Source of the DNA: Autumnicola tepida
GTDB taxonomy: Bacteria > Bacteroidota > Bacteroidia > Flavobacteriales > Flavobacteriaceae
Assembly (NCBI RefSeq): GCF_031846485.1
Contig: NZ_JAVRHQ010000008.1
Coordinates: 62,001 to 126,000 of the forward strand
Direction: 5' to 3'
DNA length: 64,000 nt
In this document: positions 34,322-42,162 of the stretch, one piece after another
Layout: the number at the start of each line of letters is the position of its first letter
Position numbering within the stretch: position 1 is the stretch's first letter
The notes under the pieces: generated by a model
Database searches by the model: none
What the model saw: only the letters and a program-made list of their open reading frames with translations
What the model was told of the DNA's origin: nothing
Position numbers and translations under genes: made by a program

Positions 34322-34755
34322 AAAAACAGCTTCTTATCTTTATAGTAGGATTTCTGATTTTTGGCTGTCAAAAACCAAATCCCAAGGAGCAGCTTCAACA
34401 TCTTAATGGTTACTGGGAAATTGACCGCGTGGAATTTTCTGAAGATTCCGTTAAAGATTACTCCATGAGCCCTTATGTGGATTATATTCACCTGGAAGAT
34501 GAAAAGGGTTTCAGAAAAAAGGTTCAACCACATTTTGACGGAACTTTTACTGTCATTAATAATAATGAAAAAGTTGAAGCCACTATAGAAAATGACAGCC
34601 TAAGGCTACTTTATAAAACCCCTTATGCTACCTGGGAAGAAACAGTTCTTTCTGCGGAAGAGGATAAATTAAGCATTATTAATGCCGACGGAGTGATATA
34701 CTATTATAACAAATATGAACCTATAGACGTAACAGCAGATGAAAAAGAGGAATAG
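34318..34755 (+). CDS. Small lipocalin-like lipoprotein
   Basis: A 145-residue protein starting at GTG (34318), overlapping the recF stop. A lipoprotein signal ends at Cys17 (FLIFGC). The remainder is beta-rich with LNGYWEIDRVEF (near 29-40), an opening typical of lipocalin-like domains in Bacteroidota. It should be anchored in an envelope membrane and may bind a small ligand. The gene lies between recF and DUF721, an arrangement I recall from other flavobacteria. No functional link to DNA repair is evident. Confidence 0.75.
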   Translation: MKKQLLIFIVGFLIFGCQKPNPKEQLQHLNGYWEIDRVEFSEDSVKDYSMSPYVDYIHLEDEKGFRKKVQPHFDGTFTVINNNEKVEATIENDSLRLLYKTPYATWEETVLSAEEDKLSIINADGVIYYYNKYEPIDVTADEKEE

Positions 34756-35035
34756 TGAAAATATGAGTATAGGTGACGTGCTGAAGGAGTTCGTGGACCA
34801 TAACAAATTGCAAAAAGGGCTTGATAAAGTTACCGTAAGAGATGTTTGGAATGAACAAATGGGGCCTGCCATCCAGAAATATACCACTGCCATTAAGCTG
34901 GAAGGTTCAACGCTTTACGTTCAATTAAGTTCTTCTGTTCTTCGCGAGGAATTAAGTTACGGCAAAGAGAAAATTGTAAGGATGCTTAATGAAGAATTAG
35001 GCAGGGAACTGGTGAAAAAACTGGTACTTCGGTAG
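34739..35035 (+). CDS. DUF721 / DciA-like protein
   Basis: A 98-residue protein overlapping the lipoprotein gene by 17 bases. It has the DUF721 pattern: IGDVLKEFVDHNKLQKGLDK, RDVWNEQMGPAIQKYT and LYVQLSSSVLREELSYGKEKIV with a C-terminal LVLR. DUF721 contains DciA, the helicase-loading factor of bacteria without DnaC. Next to recF, a replication role is plausible. A second ATG at 34763 would give a shorter start at MSIGDV. Confidence 0.82.
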   Translation: MKKRNSENMSIGDVLKEFVDHNKLQKGLDKVTVRDVWNEQMGPAIQKYTTAIKLEGSTLYVQLSSSVLREELSYGKEKIVRMLNEELGRELVKKLVLR

Positions 35036-35165
35036 ATGTCAGTCTTTAGACGGTAGACGATAGAATTTCAGTGAATGGTGAATAAGGTAAAGTTCAAATT
35101 AAAAGCTGACAACAGACAACCCACAACAGACAACTCACAACAGACAACCCACAACCGTCAACATA
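35036..35165. repeat. 14-bp tandem array built from two heptamers
   Basis: Three direct 14-base units lie at 35111-35124, 35125-35138 and 35139-35152 (aacagacaacccac, with one T for C in the middle copy), and a fourth begins at 35153. Each unit is two heptamers, and its reverse complement contains gtgggtt, the unit of the array at 31.63 kb. Upstream, tagacgg-tagacga (near 35047) keeps the same period. It fills the gap between the DUF721 and pcm genes. Confidence 0.8.
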
Positions 35166-35289
35166 ACAGCAATTTAGAATACATTTTACAGATATATTTT
35201 CAACCTCAGCACAATGCCAACACATTCTTCAGGTAAAAGCGGCTAATTTCTTTATCTTTAAGCAACCTCCTTTCTAAGAATAAAGAAAA

Positions 35290-35916
35290 ATGAACACTTC
35301 CAAAGAAGAAATGATAAGCCTGCTGGAAAAAAGAGGGATTAGCAATCCTGAAGTGCTTCAGGCAATGCGCGAAACCGACAGGAAGAACTTTATTCCGGAG
35401 GATGTAAAACAAAAAGCTTATAATGACAAGCCACTGCCAATTGGAAAAGGACAAACTATAAGTCAGCCTTATATTGTGGCTTATATGGCGCAGCAGTTAA
35501 AACTTCAACCTGGCGAAAATGTACTGGAAATCGGGACCGGCTGTGGCTATAATGCGGCCGTGCTTTCTAAGCTCGTAAAGAAAATCTATAGCATAGAAAT
35601 AATTGAATGGCTGCAGCAGTACGCTGTTAAAAACCTGGAGAAAGCTGGGGTTAAGAACGTTTATACCCGCAATGCCGACGGTTATAAAGGATGGCCTGAA
35701 AGAGCGCCTTTTGACGCCGTTGTACTTACCGCTGCCCCGCCAGAAGTACCACAAACTTTAAAAGAGCAGCTAAAAATAGGTGGCAGACTTTTGGCACCTG
35801 TAGGACGACGCTCCCAGAAACTGGTGCTTATTACCAGAATCGGTGAAAGCAACTTCAAGGAAAAGACACTTTTGCTGGTAAATTTTGTGCCCATGACGGG
35901 GAAGGCACAGGGATAA
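35290..35916 (+). CDS. pcm: Protein-L-isoaspartate O-methyltransferase
   Basis: A 208-residue SAM methyltransferase that repairs isoaspartyl damage in proteins. It has the family's N-terminal LEKRGISNPEVLQAM, the catalytic-loop PIGKGQTISQPYIVAYM, motif I VLEIGTGCGYNAAVLS, and DAVVLTAAPPEVPQTL with LKIGGRLLAPVG. Length fits. The segment before the ATG is noncoding with the 14-bp array. A convergent ndk gene with a shared terminator region follows. Confidence 0.95.
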   Translation: MNTSKEEMISLLEKRGISNPEVLQAMRETDRKNFIPEDVKQKAYNDKPLPIGKGQTISQPYIVAYMAQQLKLQPGENVLEIGTGCGYNAAVLSKLVKKIYSIEIIEWLQQYAVKNLEKAGVKNVYTRNADGYKGWPERAPFDAVVLTAAPPEVPQTLKEQLKIGGRLLAPVGRRSQKLVLITRIGESNFKEKTLLLVNFVPMTGKAQG

Positions 35917-35945
35917 GCAAAACCATTAAGTAAATTCAAACTTTG

Positions 35946-35979
35946 GACAAAAAAAAGAAGCTGCCTAAAAAGACAGCCT
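35946..35979 (-). terminator. Terminator after ndk
   Basis: On the minus strand an 8-bp stem (AGGCTGTC with GGCAGCTT, two G-U pairs; 35972-35979 and 35958-35965) is followed by a run of eight T. It lies 24 bases past the ndk stop and also faces the convergent pcm end. Confidence 0.7.
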
Positions 35980-36002
35980 CTAATTATAAATTTTGGCACT
36001 TC

Positions 36003-36422
36003 TTAAAACATTTCCCTTCCGGCGAAATGAAAAGAACCTTCAATTTCTGCATTTTCATCGCTGTCACTTCCGTGTACCGCGTTTTCTCCAATAGAAGTCG
36101 CATATTTTTTTCTAATGGTACCATCGGCAGCTTCTTCAGGATTGGTGGCTCCAATAAGCGTCCTGAAATCTTCCACGGCATTTTCTTTTTCAAGAATAGC
36201 AGCAACAATAGGCCCGCGGGTCATAAATTCTACCAACTCCCCAAAGAAAGGACGCTCTTTATGAATATCATAAAACTTCTCGGCATCAGCTTTTGTCATT
36301 TGAGTAAGTTTCATCGCCACGATTCTAAAACCTGAAGCGGTAATCTGTTCTAAAATTGCACCAATATGCCCGTTTTCAACAGCATCTGGCTTTAGCATGG
36401 TGAATGTTTTATTTCCTGCCAT
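36003..36422 (-). CDS. ndk: Nucleoside diphosphate kinase
   Basis: A 139-residue NDP kinase that transfers the gamma phosphate from ATP to other NDPs through a phosphohistidine. The nucleotide-binding start TFTMLKPDAVENGHIG is followed by the active-site segment ENAVHGSDSDENAEIE with His117. It is monocistronic, with a two-box promoter and its own terminator. Convergent with pcm. Confidence 0.97.
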   Translation of the reverse strand: MAGNKTFTMLKPDAVENGHIGAILEQITASGFRIVAMKLTQMTKADAEKFYDIHKERPFFGELVEFMTRGPIVAAILEKENAVEDFRTLIGATNPEEAADGTIRKKYATSIGENAVHGSDSDENAEIEGSFHFAGREMF

Positions 36423-36444
36423 TTTGTGTTTTTTAAATTTTGTG

Positions 36445-36474
36445 CAAAAATAGAGAATTCCGCTCCAAATACAA
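36445..36474 (-). promoter_or_regulatory. Bacteroidetes-type promoter for ndk
   Basis: On the minus strand TTG (36472-36474) and TATTTTTG (36445-36452) are separated by exactly 19 bases, the consensus -33/-7 arrangement. The ndk ATG lies 22 bases downstream. This is the clearest promoter in the window. Confidence 0.65.
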
Positions 36475-36673
36475 GTAGATTAGAATTTTATATGGCCCCT
36501 GAATTTAGTTCATAGACAAAATGTAAAGATTTGCCGCTAAACTTCTCATTTCTAAAATAGAAAAAGTAAGAAAATGAAAAATATCACTGGCATTTTTTGT
36601 TGCTTTGTGACAAATCAAAAATGAAAGCTCGTTTATTAGCAAAAACTAATAAATTGTATCTTTACCAATAGGT

Positions 36674-37690
36674 ATGATAGAACAAAATATTTTAGAAATC
36701 ACCGCAGAACTTGCGCACGCCAAGAACATTGTTATAGTTCCACATAAAGGCCCCGATGGCGACGCGATAGGTTCCACCCTTGCCCTCTGGCATTTTTTAA
36801 AGGAAAAAGGGCATAATGCCAATATTATTGCACCAAACGACTATCCACACTTTTTAAAGTGGTTGCCCGGCAATGAAGAAGTAATTATTTACGAAAATAA
36901 CCAGGACGCCGCCAACTCCCTGATTAATGAAGCCGAAATTATTTTTACCCTGGATTTCAATACGCTTTCCAGGGCAGGGCAAATGCAGGAATCCTTAGAA
37001 AATTCCGAAGCGGTTTTTATTATGATAGACCACCACCAGGAACCGGCAACTTATGCCGATTATACTTATAGCGATGCGGAAATGAGCTCTACCTGCCAGA
37101 TGGTGTATCATTTTATTGAAAAGCTACGGGCGGTAAAAAAGATCACGCCCGAAATTGCCACCTGTCTTTACACAGGGATCATGACAGATACCGGCTCTTT
37201 CCGCTTTACCTCCACAACCAGCGACACCCACCGCGTTGTGGCAGATCTAATAGATAAAGGTGCCGATAATGCCACCATCCACAACAATGTATTTGACACT
37301 AATTCTGAAAATGGCCTGCAACTACTTGGGACCGCCCTTCAAAATCTAAGGGTAAACCAGGTTTATAGAACAGCTTATATAAGCCTTTCCCAGGAAGAAC
37401 TGGACCGGCATAACTTCAAAAAAGGAGATACTGAAGGTTTCGTGAATTATGGCCTTTCCCTGGCTGGAATAATTTTTGCCGTCATCTTTATCGAAAACAA
37501 GGCAGAAAATATTATTAAAATTTCCTTCCGGTCAAAAGGAGAATTTTCGGTGAACGATTTTGCGAGGAAGCATTTTAACGGCGGTGGGCACATTAATGCC
37601 GCGGGAGGAAAAAGCGAGTTATCCCTTAGTGACACAGTAGTAAAATTCAACCGTATTTTGCCCGAATATAAAAATGAATTATCCTTATGA
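36674..37690 (+). CDS. nrnA: DHH-family oligoribonuclease / PAP phosphatase (NrnA-like)
   Basis: A 338-residue DHH-DHHA1 phosphoesterase. Metal ligands are in PHKGPDGDAIGS (His24, Asp28, Asp30), TLDFN, and the DHH motif at 119-121 (IDHHQEPA). The C-terminal DHHA1 domain ends with the GGGHINAAGG substrate loop. NrnA-type enzymes degrade short RNA oligomers and 3'-phosphoadenosine 5'-phosphate in the cytoplasm. It overlaps the following gldI by four bases. Confidence 0.92.
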   Translation: MIEQNILEITAELAHAKNIVIVPHKGPDGDAIGSTLALWHFLKEKGHNANIIAPNDYPHFLKWLPGNEEVIIYENNQDAANSLINEAEIIFTLDFNTLSRAGQMQESLENSEAVFIMIDHHQEPATYADYTYSDAEMSSTCQMVYHFIEKLRAVKKITPEIATCLYTGIMTDTGSFRFTSTTSDTHRVVADLIDKGADNATIHNNVFDTNSENGLQLLGTALQNLRVNQVYRTAYISLSQEELDRHNFKKGDTEGFVNYGLSLAGIIFAVIFIENKAENIIKISFRSKGEFSVNDFARKHFNGGGHINAAGGKSELSLSDTVVKFNRILPEYKNELSL

Positions 37691-38247
37691 AATTCAGGAT
37701 TTTAACCATCCTTTTTTTAGCAGCTGTTTCCTGTAAATCTCCGGAAGCAAGATATCCCGTAACACAAAAATCAGGATCTTATATAGACGAATCGGTACAG
37801 AGGAATAAAGAACTTCTTACACAGGAAGAGACCTATATTGAGCAGATTATTGAAAAGGACAGCACCCGCGACTATATTGCTTCCAATAATGGGTTCTGGT
37901 ATTTTTACAATGAAAAAAATTCCGATTCTACCAATACTGAAAGACCCGAGTTTGGCGATATTGTGGTTTTTGACTATAATATTTCAACTTTAGACGGGCA
38001 GCCCATTTATGCTGAAGGAGAAAAACCTACAAGAGAATATGCCGTAGACCAGGAAAAACTTTTTAGCGGACTCCGTGAAGGGCTTAAATTAATGAAAGAA
38101 GGAGAAACGGTAACTTTTCTCTTCCCTTCCTACAAAGCCTTTGGATACTATGGCGATAAAGCAAAAATTGGGACTAATGTTCCCATAACCGCAAAAGTGA
38201 CCTTACATTCTATAAAAACTAAAACCAATAACGAATCCAATAATTAG
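37687..38247 (+). CDS. gldI: Gliding-motility-associated FKBP-type isomerase GldI
   Basis: A 186-residue lipoprotein: signal with lipobox AAVSC (Cys16), a helical segment, then an FKBP domain (FGDIVVFDYNISTLDGQPIY, EGLKLMKEGETVTFLFPS, PITAKVTLHSIK). GldI is required for gliding and type IX secretion protein folding in Flavobacterium johnsoniae. The start overlaps nrnA by four bases (ATGA). The domain order and neighbouring prolyl isomerase gene support a periplasmic folding role. Confidence 0.88.
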   Translation: MKFRILTILFLAAVSCKSPEARYPVTQKSGSYIDESVQRNKELLTQEETYIEQIIEKDSTRDYIASNNGFWYFYNEKNSDSTNTERPEFGDIVVFDYNISTLDGQPIYAEGEKPTREYAVDQEKLFSGLREGLKLMKEGETVTFLFPSYKAFGYYGDKAKIGTNVPITAKVTLHSIKTKTNNESNN

Positions 38248-38250
38248 AAA

Positions 38251-39375
38251 ATGAAGAAAACAAGTATTTTATTTTTATTCGCGATAGCACTTTCTTTTAT
38301 CGCCTGTAATGAGGAATATCCCGATCTTGAGGATGGGCTTTATGCAGAATTTAAAACATCCAGGGGCCCTATTGTAGCTGAACTTTACTATGAACAAACT
38401 CCTCTTACCGTGGCAAGTTTTGTTTCCCTGGCTGAAGGGACCAATCCAATGGTAGACAGCACTTACCAGGGAAAACCTTTTTACGACGGAATTACCTTCC
38501 ACAGGGTTATAGATGGTTTTATGATTCAGGGTGGTGACCCCACAGGAACAGGTTCCGGTGGGCCAGGCTATCGTTTTCCAGACGAATTTAATGACAGCCT
38601 TCGCCATGATTCCAAGGGCATCCTTTCTATGGCAAATGCCGGCCCCGGCACCAATGGGAGTCAGTTTTTTATCACTCTTGCCCCTACCCCAAACCTAAAC
38701 AACAGGCATACTGTTTTTGGAAAAGTGGTGAAAGGACTAGATGTTGTGGAAGCAATCGGAAAGGTGGAAACAGGCCCACGTGATAAGCCAACAGAAGATG
38801 TGACCATAAATACCATTAATATCATTAAAAAAGGTAAAGAGGCAAAGAATTTTGACGCGCCGGAAACCTTTGAGACAGAACTTGCAAATATTAAAGCCGA
38901 AGAAGAGGAAGCTGCGAGAAAAATGGAAGAAGCAAAAGCCGAAACCGCGCAGCAACTGCAGGAAATGGAGGAAAAAGCAGATTCCCTGGACACGGGATTA
39001 AAAATCTATTTTGAAGAAAAAGGAGAAGGCCCTAAACCTCAAAATGGCCAGCGGGTTGGCGTGCTTTACGAAGGTTACTATACCGATGGTGGTATTTTTG
39101 ACACTAATGTAGAAGACGTTGCCAAAGAAACCGGCACTTTTAATGAACAACGAGCAGCGCAGGGTGGATATGCGCCAATGTACATTCCTTATGGCCCCGA
39201 TGCTCCAATGATCCCTGGGTTTAACCAGGCACTGGAACAAATGCAGGTTGGCGATGAAGCCGTGGTATTTATCCCAAGCCATTTGGCTTACGGAGAGCGA
39301 GGCAGAGGCCCTATCCCTCCAAATACAGACCTTGTATTTCGTATAAAACTTACAGACATCCAGGAACAACAATAA
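38251..39375 (+). CDS. Cyclophilin-FKBP fusion peptidylprolyl isomerase lipoprotein
   Basis: A 374-residue lipoprotein (Cys19 in ALSFIAC) with two different prolyl isomerase domains in one chain. Residues about 27-190 are a cyclophilin (FHRVIDGFMIQGGDPTGTG, SMANAGPGTNGSQFFI). A charged helical linker (205-245) rich in Glu, Ala and Lys follows. Residues about 258-374 are an FKBP (VGVLYEGYYTDGGIFDT, AYGERGRGPIPPNTDLVF). Directly after gldI with a three-base gap, it should help fold exported proteins. A strong terminator follows. Confidence 0.92.
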   Translation: MKKTSILFLFAIALSFIACNEEYPDLEDGLYAEFKTSRGPIVAELYYEQTPLTVASFVSLAEGTNPMVDSTYQGKPFYDGITFHRVIDGFMIQGGDPTGTGSGGPGYRFPDEFNDSLRHDSKGILSMANAGPGTNGSQFFITLAPTPNLNNRHTVFGKVVKGLDVVEAIGKVETGPRDKPTEDVTINTINIIKKGKEAKNFDAPETFETELANIKAEEEEAARKMEEAKAETAQQLQEMEEKADSLDTGLKIYFEEKGEGPKPQNGQRVGVLYEGYYTDGGIFDTNVEDVAKETGTFNEQRAAQGGYAPMYIPYGPDAPMIPGFNQALEQMQVGDEAVVFIPSHLAYGERGRGPIPPNTDLVFRIKLTDIQEQQ

Positions 39376-39391
39376 AACCAGAATGTTTTAT

Positions 39392-39429
39392 AAATAGAAA
39401 AAGCCCGCGATAACGGGCTTTTTCTATTT
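39392..39429. terminator. Strong bidirectional Rho-independent terminator
   Basis: A perfect 16-bp inverted repeat (aaatagaaaaagcccg, 39392-39407, paired with 39414-39429) around a six-base loop. A-rich and T-rich flanks on either side let it act for the plus-strand isomerase operon and the minus-strand pepD. Confidence 0.92.
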
Positions 39430-39458
39430 ACTAATTTTCCCGAAAAATTAGGTTACTC

Positions 39459-40919
39459 TTATTTCTTCGGGATATTCTTAAGGATTTCCTGTACAAATTT
39501 CCAGTACTTTTTTGCTGAAGAAATGCTGGCGCGTTCATCTGGAGAATGCGCGCCCCTTATGGTTGGGCCAAAAGAAATCATATCCATTTCGGGATAATGG
39601 CTTCCAATAATTCCACATTCCAGGCCTGCGTGGCAGGCGGCAACATCGGCCTTTTCCTTATTCAGTTTTTGGTAAATCTCATCTGCAACTTTTAAAATAG
39701 CAGACTCCCGGTTTGGCTGCCAGCCAGGATATTCCCCTGAAAATTTCACCTTAAAACCGGCAAGTTCAAACGAAGCTTCAAGGCTATTGGCAAGGTCGTC
39801 TCGGGAAGATTCCACAGAAGAACGGGTAAGACAATTAATTTCTATCCTGCCCTCTTCGGCCACAATCTTAGCAATATTATTGGAGGCTTCCACCAGGCCT
39901 TCAATATCGGGGCTCATTCGGTACACGCCGTTATGCGCCGCGGAAACGGCCTTTAAAAAATCCTGCTGGTCTTCCACCTTCATCACATTTTCCGGTACAT
40001 CAGCTTCAGAAATACTAATATCAAGATTTGGCTCCAGGTTTTTATACTCCGCTTTAATTTCGTCGATGTGGATCATGTTCTCATTCAGAAAAGGTTCCAT
40101 ATCTGCTTTATCCACAACCACAAGCGCTTCAGCTTCTCGGGGAATGGCATTGCGCAGGCCGCCGCCATTGAATTTGGACAAACGCAGGCCGTAATCGCGG
40201 TAAGAATCATAAAGCACACGGGTAAGCAGCTTATTGGCATTTCCCAGTCCTTTAATGATGTCCATCCCGGAATGGCCACCTTTTAAACCTTTTACTTTAA
40301 TAAGATACCCAATAGAATTATCGGGGGTATGCTCTTCTTCATATTCCCTGATGGCCGTAATATCCACTCCCCCGGCGCAACCTATTCCTATTTCATCATC
40401 TTCTTCGGTATCGAGGTTAAGGAGAATCTCCCCCTGCAGCATTTCAGGATCCAGGCCTTTGGCGCCGGTCATCCCGGTTTCTTCATCTACCGTAAAAAGC
40501 GCTTCTAAAGCTGGATGTTCTATTTCCTTACTTTCAAGAATGGCCATAATTGTCGCCACGCCAAGTCCATTATCTGCACCTAGTGTGGTTCCTTTTGCAC
40601 GCACCCAGTCTTCATCTACATACATTTCTATACCCTGGGTTTCAAAATCGAATTTAGTATCGTTATTTTTTTGATGCACCATGTCCAGATGGGACTGCAG
40701 CACCACCGGTTTTCTGTCTTCCATCCCGGCCGTGGCGGGTTTTCTTATCACCACATTACCGGTATCATCTACCAAAGTTTCAAGATCATTTTTGTTGCCG
40801 AAGTTTTTCATAAATTCTATAACCCGCTCCTCTTTTTTTGAGGCTCTGGGGACTTCGTTTAAATCGGCGAAATTCTTCCATAGTTCTTTAGGCTCCAGGG
40901 CCCTAATTTCTTCATTCAT
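39459..40919 (-). CDS. pepD: Aminoacyl-histidine dipeptidase (PepD/carnosinase-like)
   Basis: A 486-residue M20-type metallopeptidase from the ATG at 40917-40919, whose N-terminus MNEEIRALEPKELW matches the family. The upstream ATG adds eight residues and lies over a promoter-like box, so it was rejected. The metal and catalytic sites are LQSHLDMVHQ (His78 region), GADNGLG, VDEETGMTGA, and the late GSHYPEMD and RGAHSPDE. It cleaves Xaa-His and other dipeptides in the cytoplasm. It is monocistronic and convergent with the isomerase operon. Confidence 0.93.
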   Translation of the reverse strand: MNEEIRALEPKELWKNFADLNEVPRASKKEERVIEFMKNFGNKNDLETLVDDTGNVVIRKPATAGMEDRKPVVLQSHLDMVHQKNNDTKFDFETQGIEMYVDEDWVRAKGTTLGADNGLGVATIMAILESKEIEHPALEALFTVDEETGMTGAKGLDPEMLQGEILLNLDTEEDDEIGIGCAGGVDITAIREYEEEHTPDNSIGYLIKVKGLKGGHSGMDIIKGLGNANKLLTRVLYDSYRDYGLRLSKFNGGGLRNAIPREAEALVVVDKADMEPFLNENMIHIDEIKAEYKNLEPNLDISISEADVPENVMKVEDQQDFLKAVSAAHNGVYRMSPDIEGLVEASNNIAKIVAEEGRIEINCLTRSSVESSRDDLANSLEASFELAGFKVKFSGEYPGWQPNRESAILKVADEIYQKLNKEKADVAACHAGLECGIIGSHYPEMDMISFGPTIRGAHSPDERASISSAKKYWKFVQEILKNIPKK

Positions 40920-40942
40920 TGTCTTATATTTTGGTATATTCA

Positions 40943-40950
40943 CAAATGTA
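40943..40950 (-). promoter_or_regulatory. -7 box TACATTTG for pepD
   Basis: On the minus strand TACATTTG matches TAnnTTTG; a TTTA lies 19 bases upstream as a weak -33. The box overlaps the farther ATG of pepD, supporting the start at 40919. Confidence 0.38.
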
Positions 40951-41007
40951 TTGGTAATTGCCTAAGTTCTAAAATTTGAGGCGAAATATTAATTGTATTT
41001 TAAGCTT

Positions 41008-42087
41008 GTGAAGAGAAAATCTACCCTTATCCTTGCATTACTTCTGCCGCTGCAGATTATTTTTATAAAAATCATCTCCAATTATCCACAATTCGTGGAA
41101 ACCTGGTACAGCAAAACACTCTATCCTGAAATTTCACGGATTATGAGAATAAGCCTTGGAATTTTGCCGTTTTCCCTTGGCGATTTTCTCTATGCCTTTT
41201 TGGTGATTTCTATTATAAGATGGTTGGTTATAAGAATCAGGCAGCGCTTTAAAAATCCGAAGAAATGGATCTTGGAAGCATTTGCCACCCTCTCCATTAT
41301 CTATGCCTGCTTCAATATTTTTTGGGGCTACAATTATTACCGCCTGCCTTTGCACCAATCCCTGGGTATAGATAATGAATATTCCACGGAAGAATTGATC
41401 AGGCTTACAGAAAGCCTTATTTCCAGGTCCAACGCTATTCATTCTGAACTTGCTGAAAGCGATTCGGTAAAGATCGATATGCCTTATGATAAAAATGAAC
41501 TTTTTGATATTACTCTTAAAGGCTACACCAATATCAAAAAACAATATCCTGAACTCACCTATGAAGGGGAGAGCCTGAAGCGTTCCCTGTATAGTATTCC
41601 GCTTTCCTATATGGGCTTTAACGGTTATCTTAATCCACTAACCAACGAGGCCCAGGTAAACACTATTATTGTTCCTTATAAAATTCCCACCACCGCCAGT
41701 CATGAAATTGGCCACCAGCTTGGGTTTGCCAAAGAAAATGAAGCCAATTTTATCGCCTGCCTGGCCACTATGAACCATCCCGACCCTTACTTCAGGTACT
41801 CCGGGTTTACCTTTGCCCTTAGTTATTGTTTAAATGAATTGTACCGCAGAGATAAGGAGCAAACCGATGAAATTATAAAAACAATCCATCCCGGGATTTT
41901 GGCAAATTACAGGGAAGTGCAGGAGTTCTGGCTGAAGCATCAAAATCCGCTGGAGCCCATGTTCCAGATGTTCTATAATCATTATCTCATTGCCAATAAC
42001 CAGGCAGAGGGGATGAAAAGCTATAGTTATGTGGTGGCGCTCCTGGTTAATTACTTCGAAGATCCTGAAACTCAATTCCAGCTATAG
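41008..42087 (+). CDS. DUF3810 membrane metallopeptidase-like protein
   Basis: A membrane protein of 359 residues if GTG at 41008 is used (MKRKSTLILALLLPLQI); a TTG at 40993 would add five residues. Two or three N-terminal transmembrane helices are followed by a soluble domain with the gluzincin motif HEIGH in TTASHEIGHQLGFAKENEANF, where the second Glu could be the third zinc ligand. DUF3810 is common in Bacteroidota and uncharacterised; a protease acting at the membrane is a reasonable guess. No partner genes. Confidence 0.85.
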   Translation: MKRKSTLILALLLPLQIIFIKIISNYPQFVETWYSKTLYPEISRIMRISLGILPFSLGDFLYAFLVISIIRWLVIRIRQRFKNPKKWILEAFATLSIIYACFNIFWGYNYYRLPLHQSLGIDNEYSTEELIRLTESLISRSNAIHSELAESDSVKIDMPYDKNELFDITLKGYTNIKKQYPELTYEGESLKRSLYSIPLSYMGFNGYLNPLTNEAQVNTIIVPYKIPTTASHEIGHQLGFAKENEANFIACLATMNHPDPYFRYSGFTFALSYCLNELYRRDKEQTDEIIKTIHPGILANYREVQEFWLKHQNPLEPMFQMFYNHYLIANNQAEGMKSYSYVVALLVNYFEDPETQFQL

Positions 42088-42162
42088 CAGAATTTTTATT
42101 AAAATTTTGCTAAATTGAGCGCTTCTTAATTTTACCCTAAACTTAAATAAATCACGGTTTTT

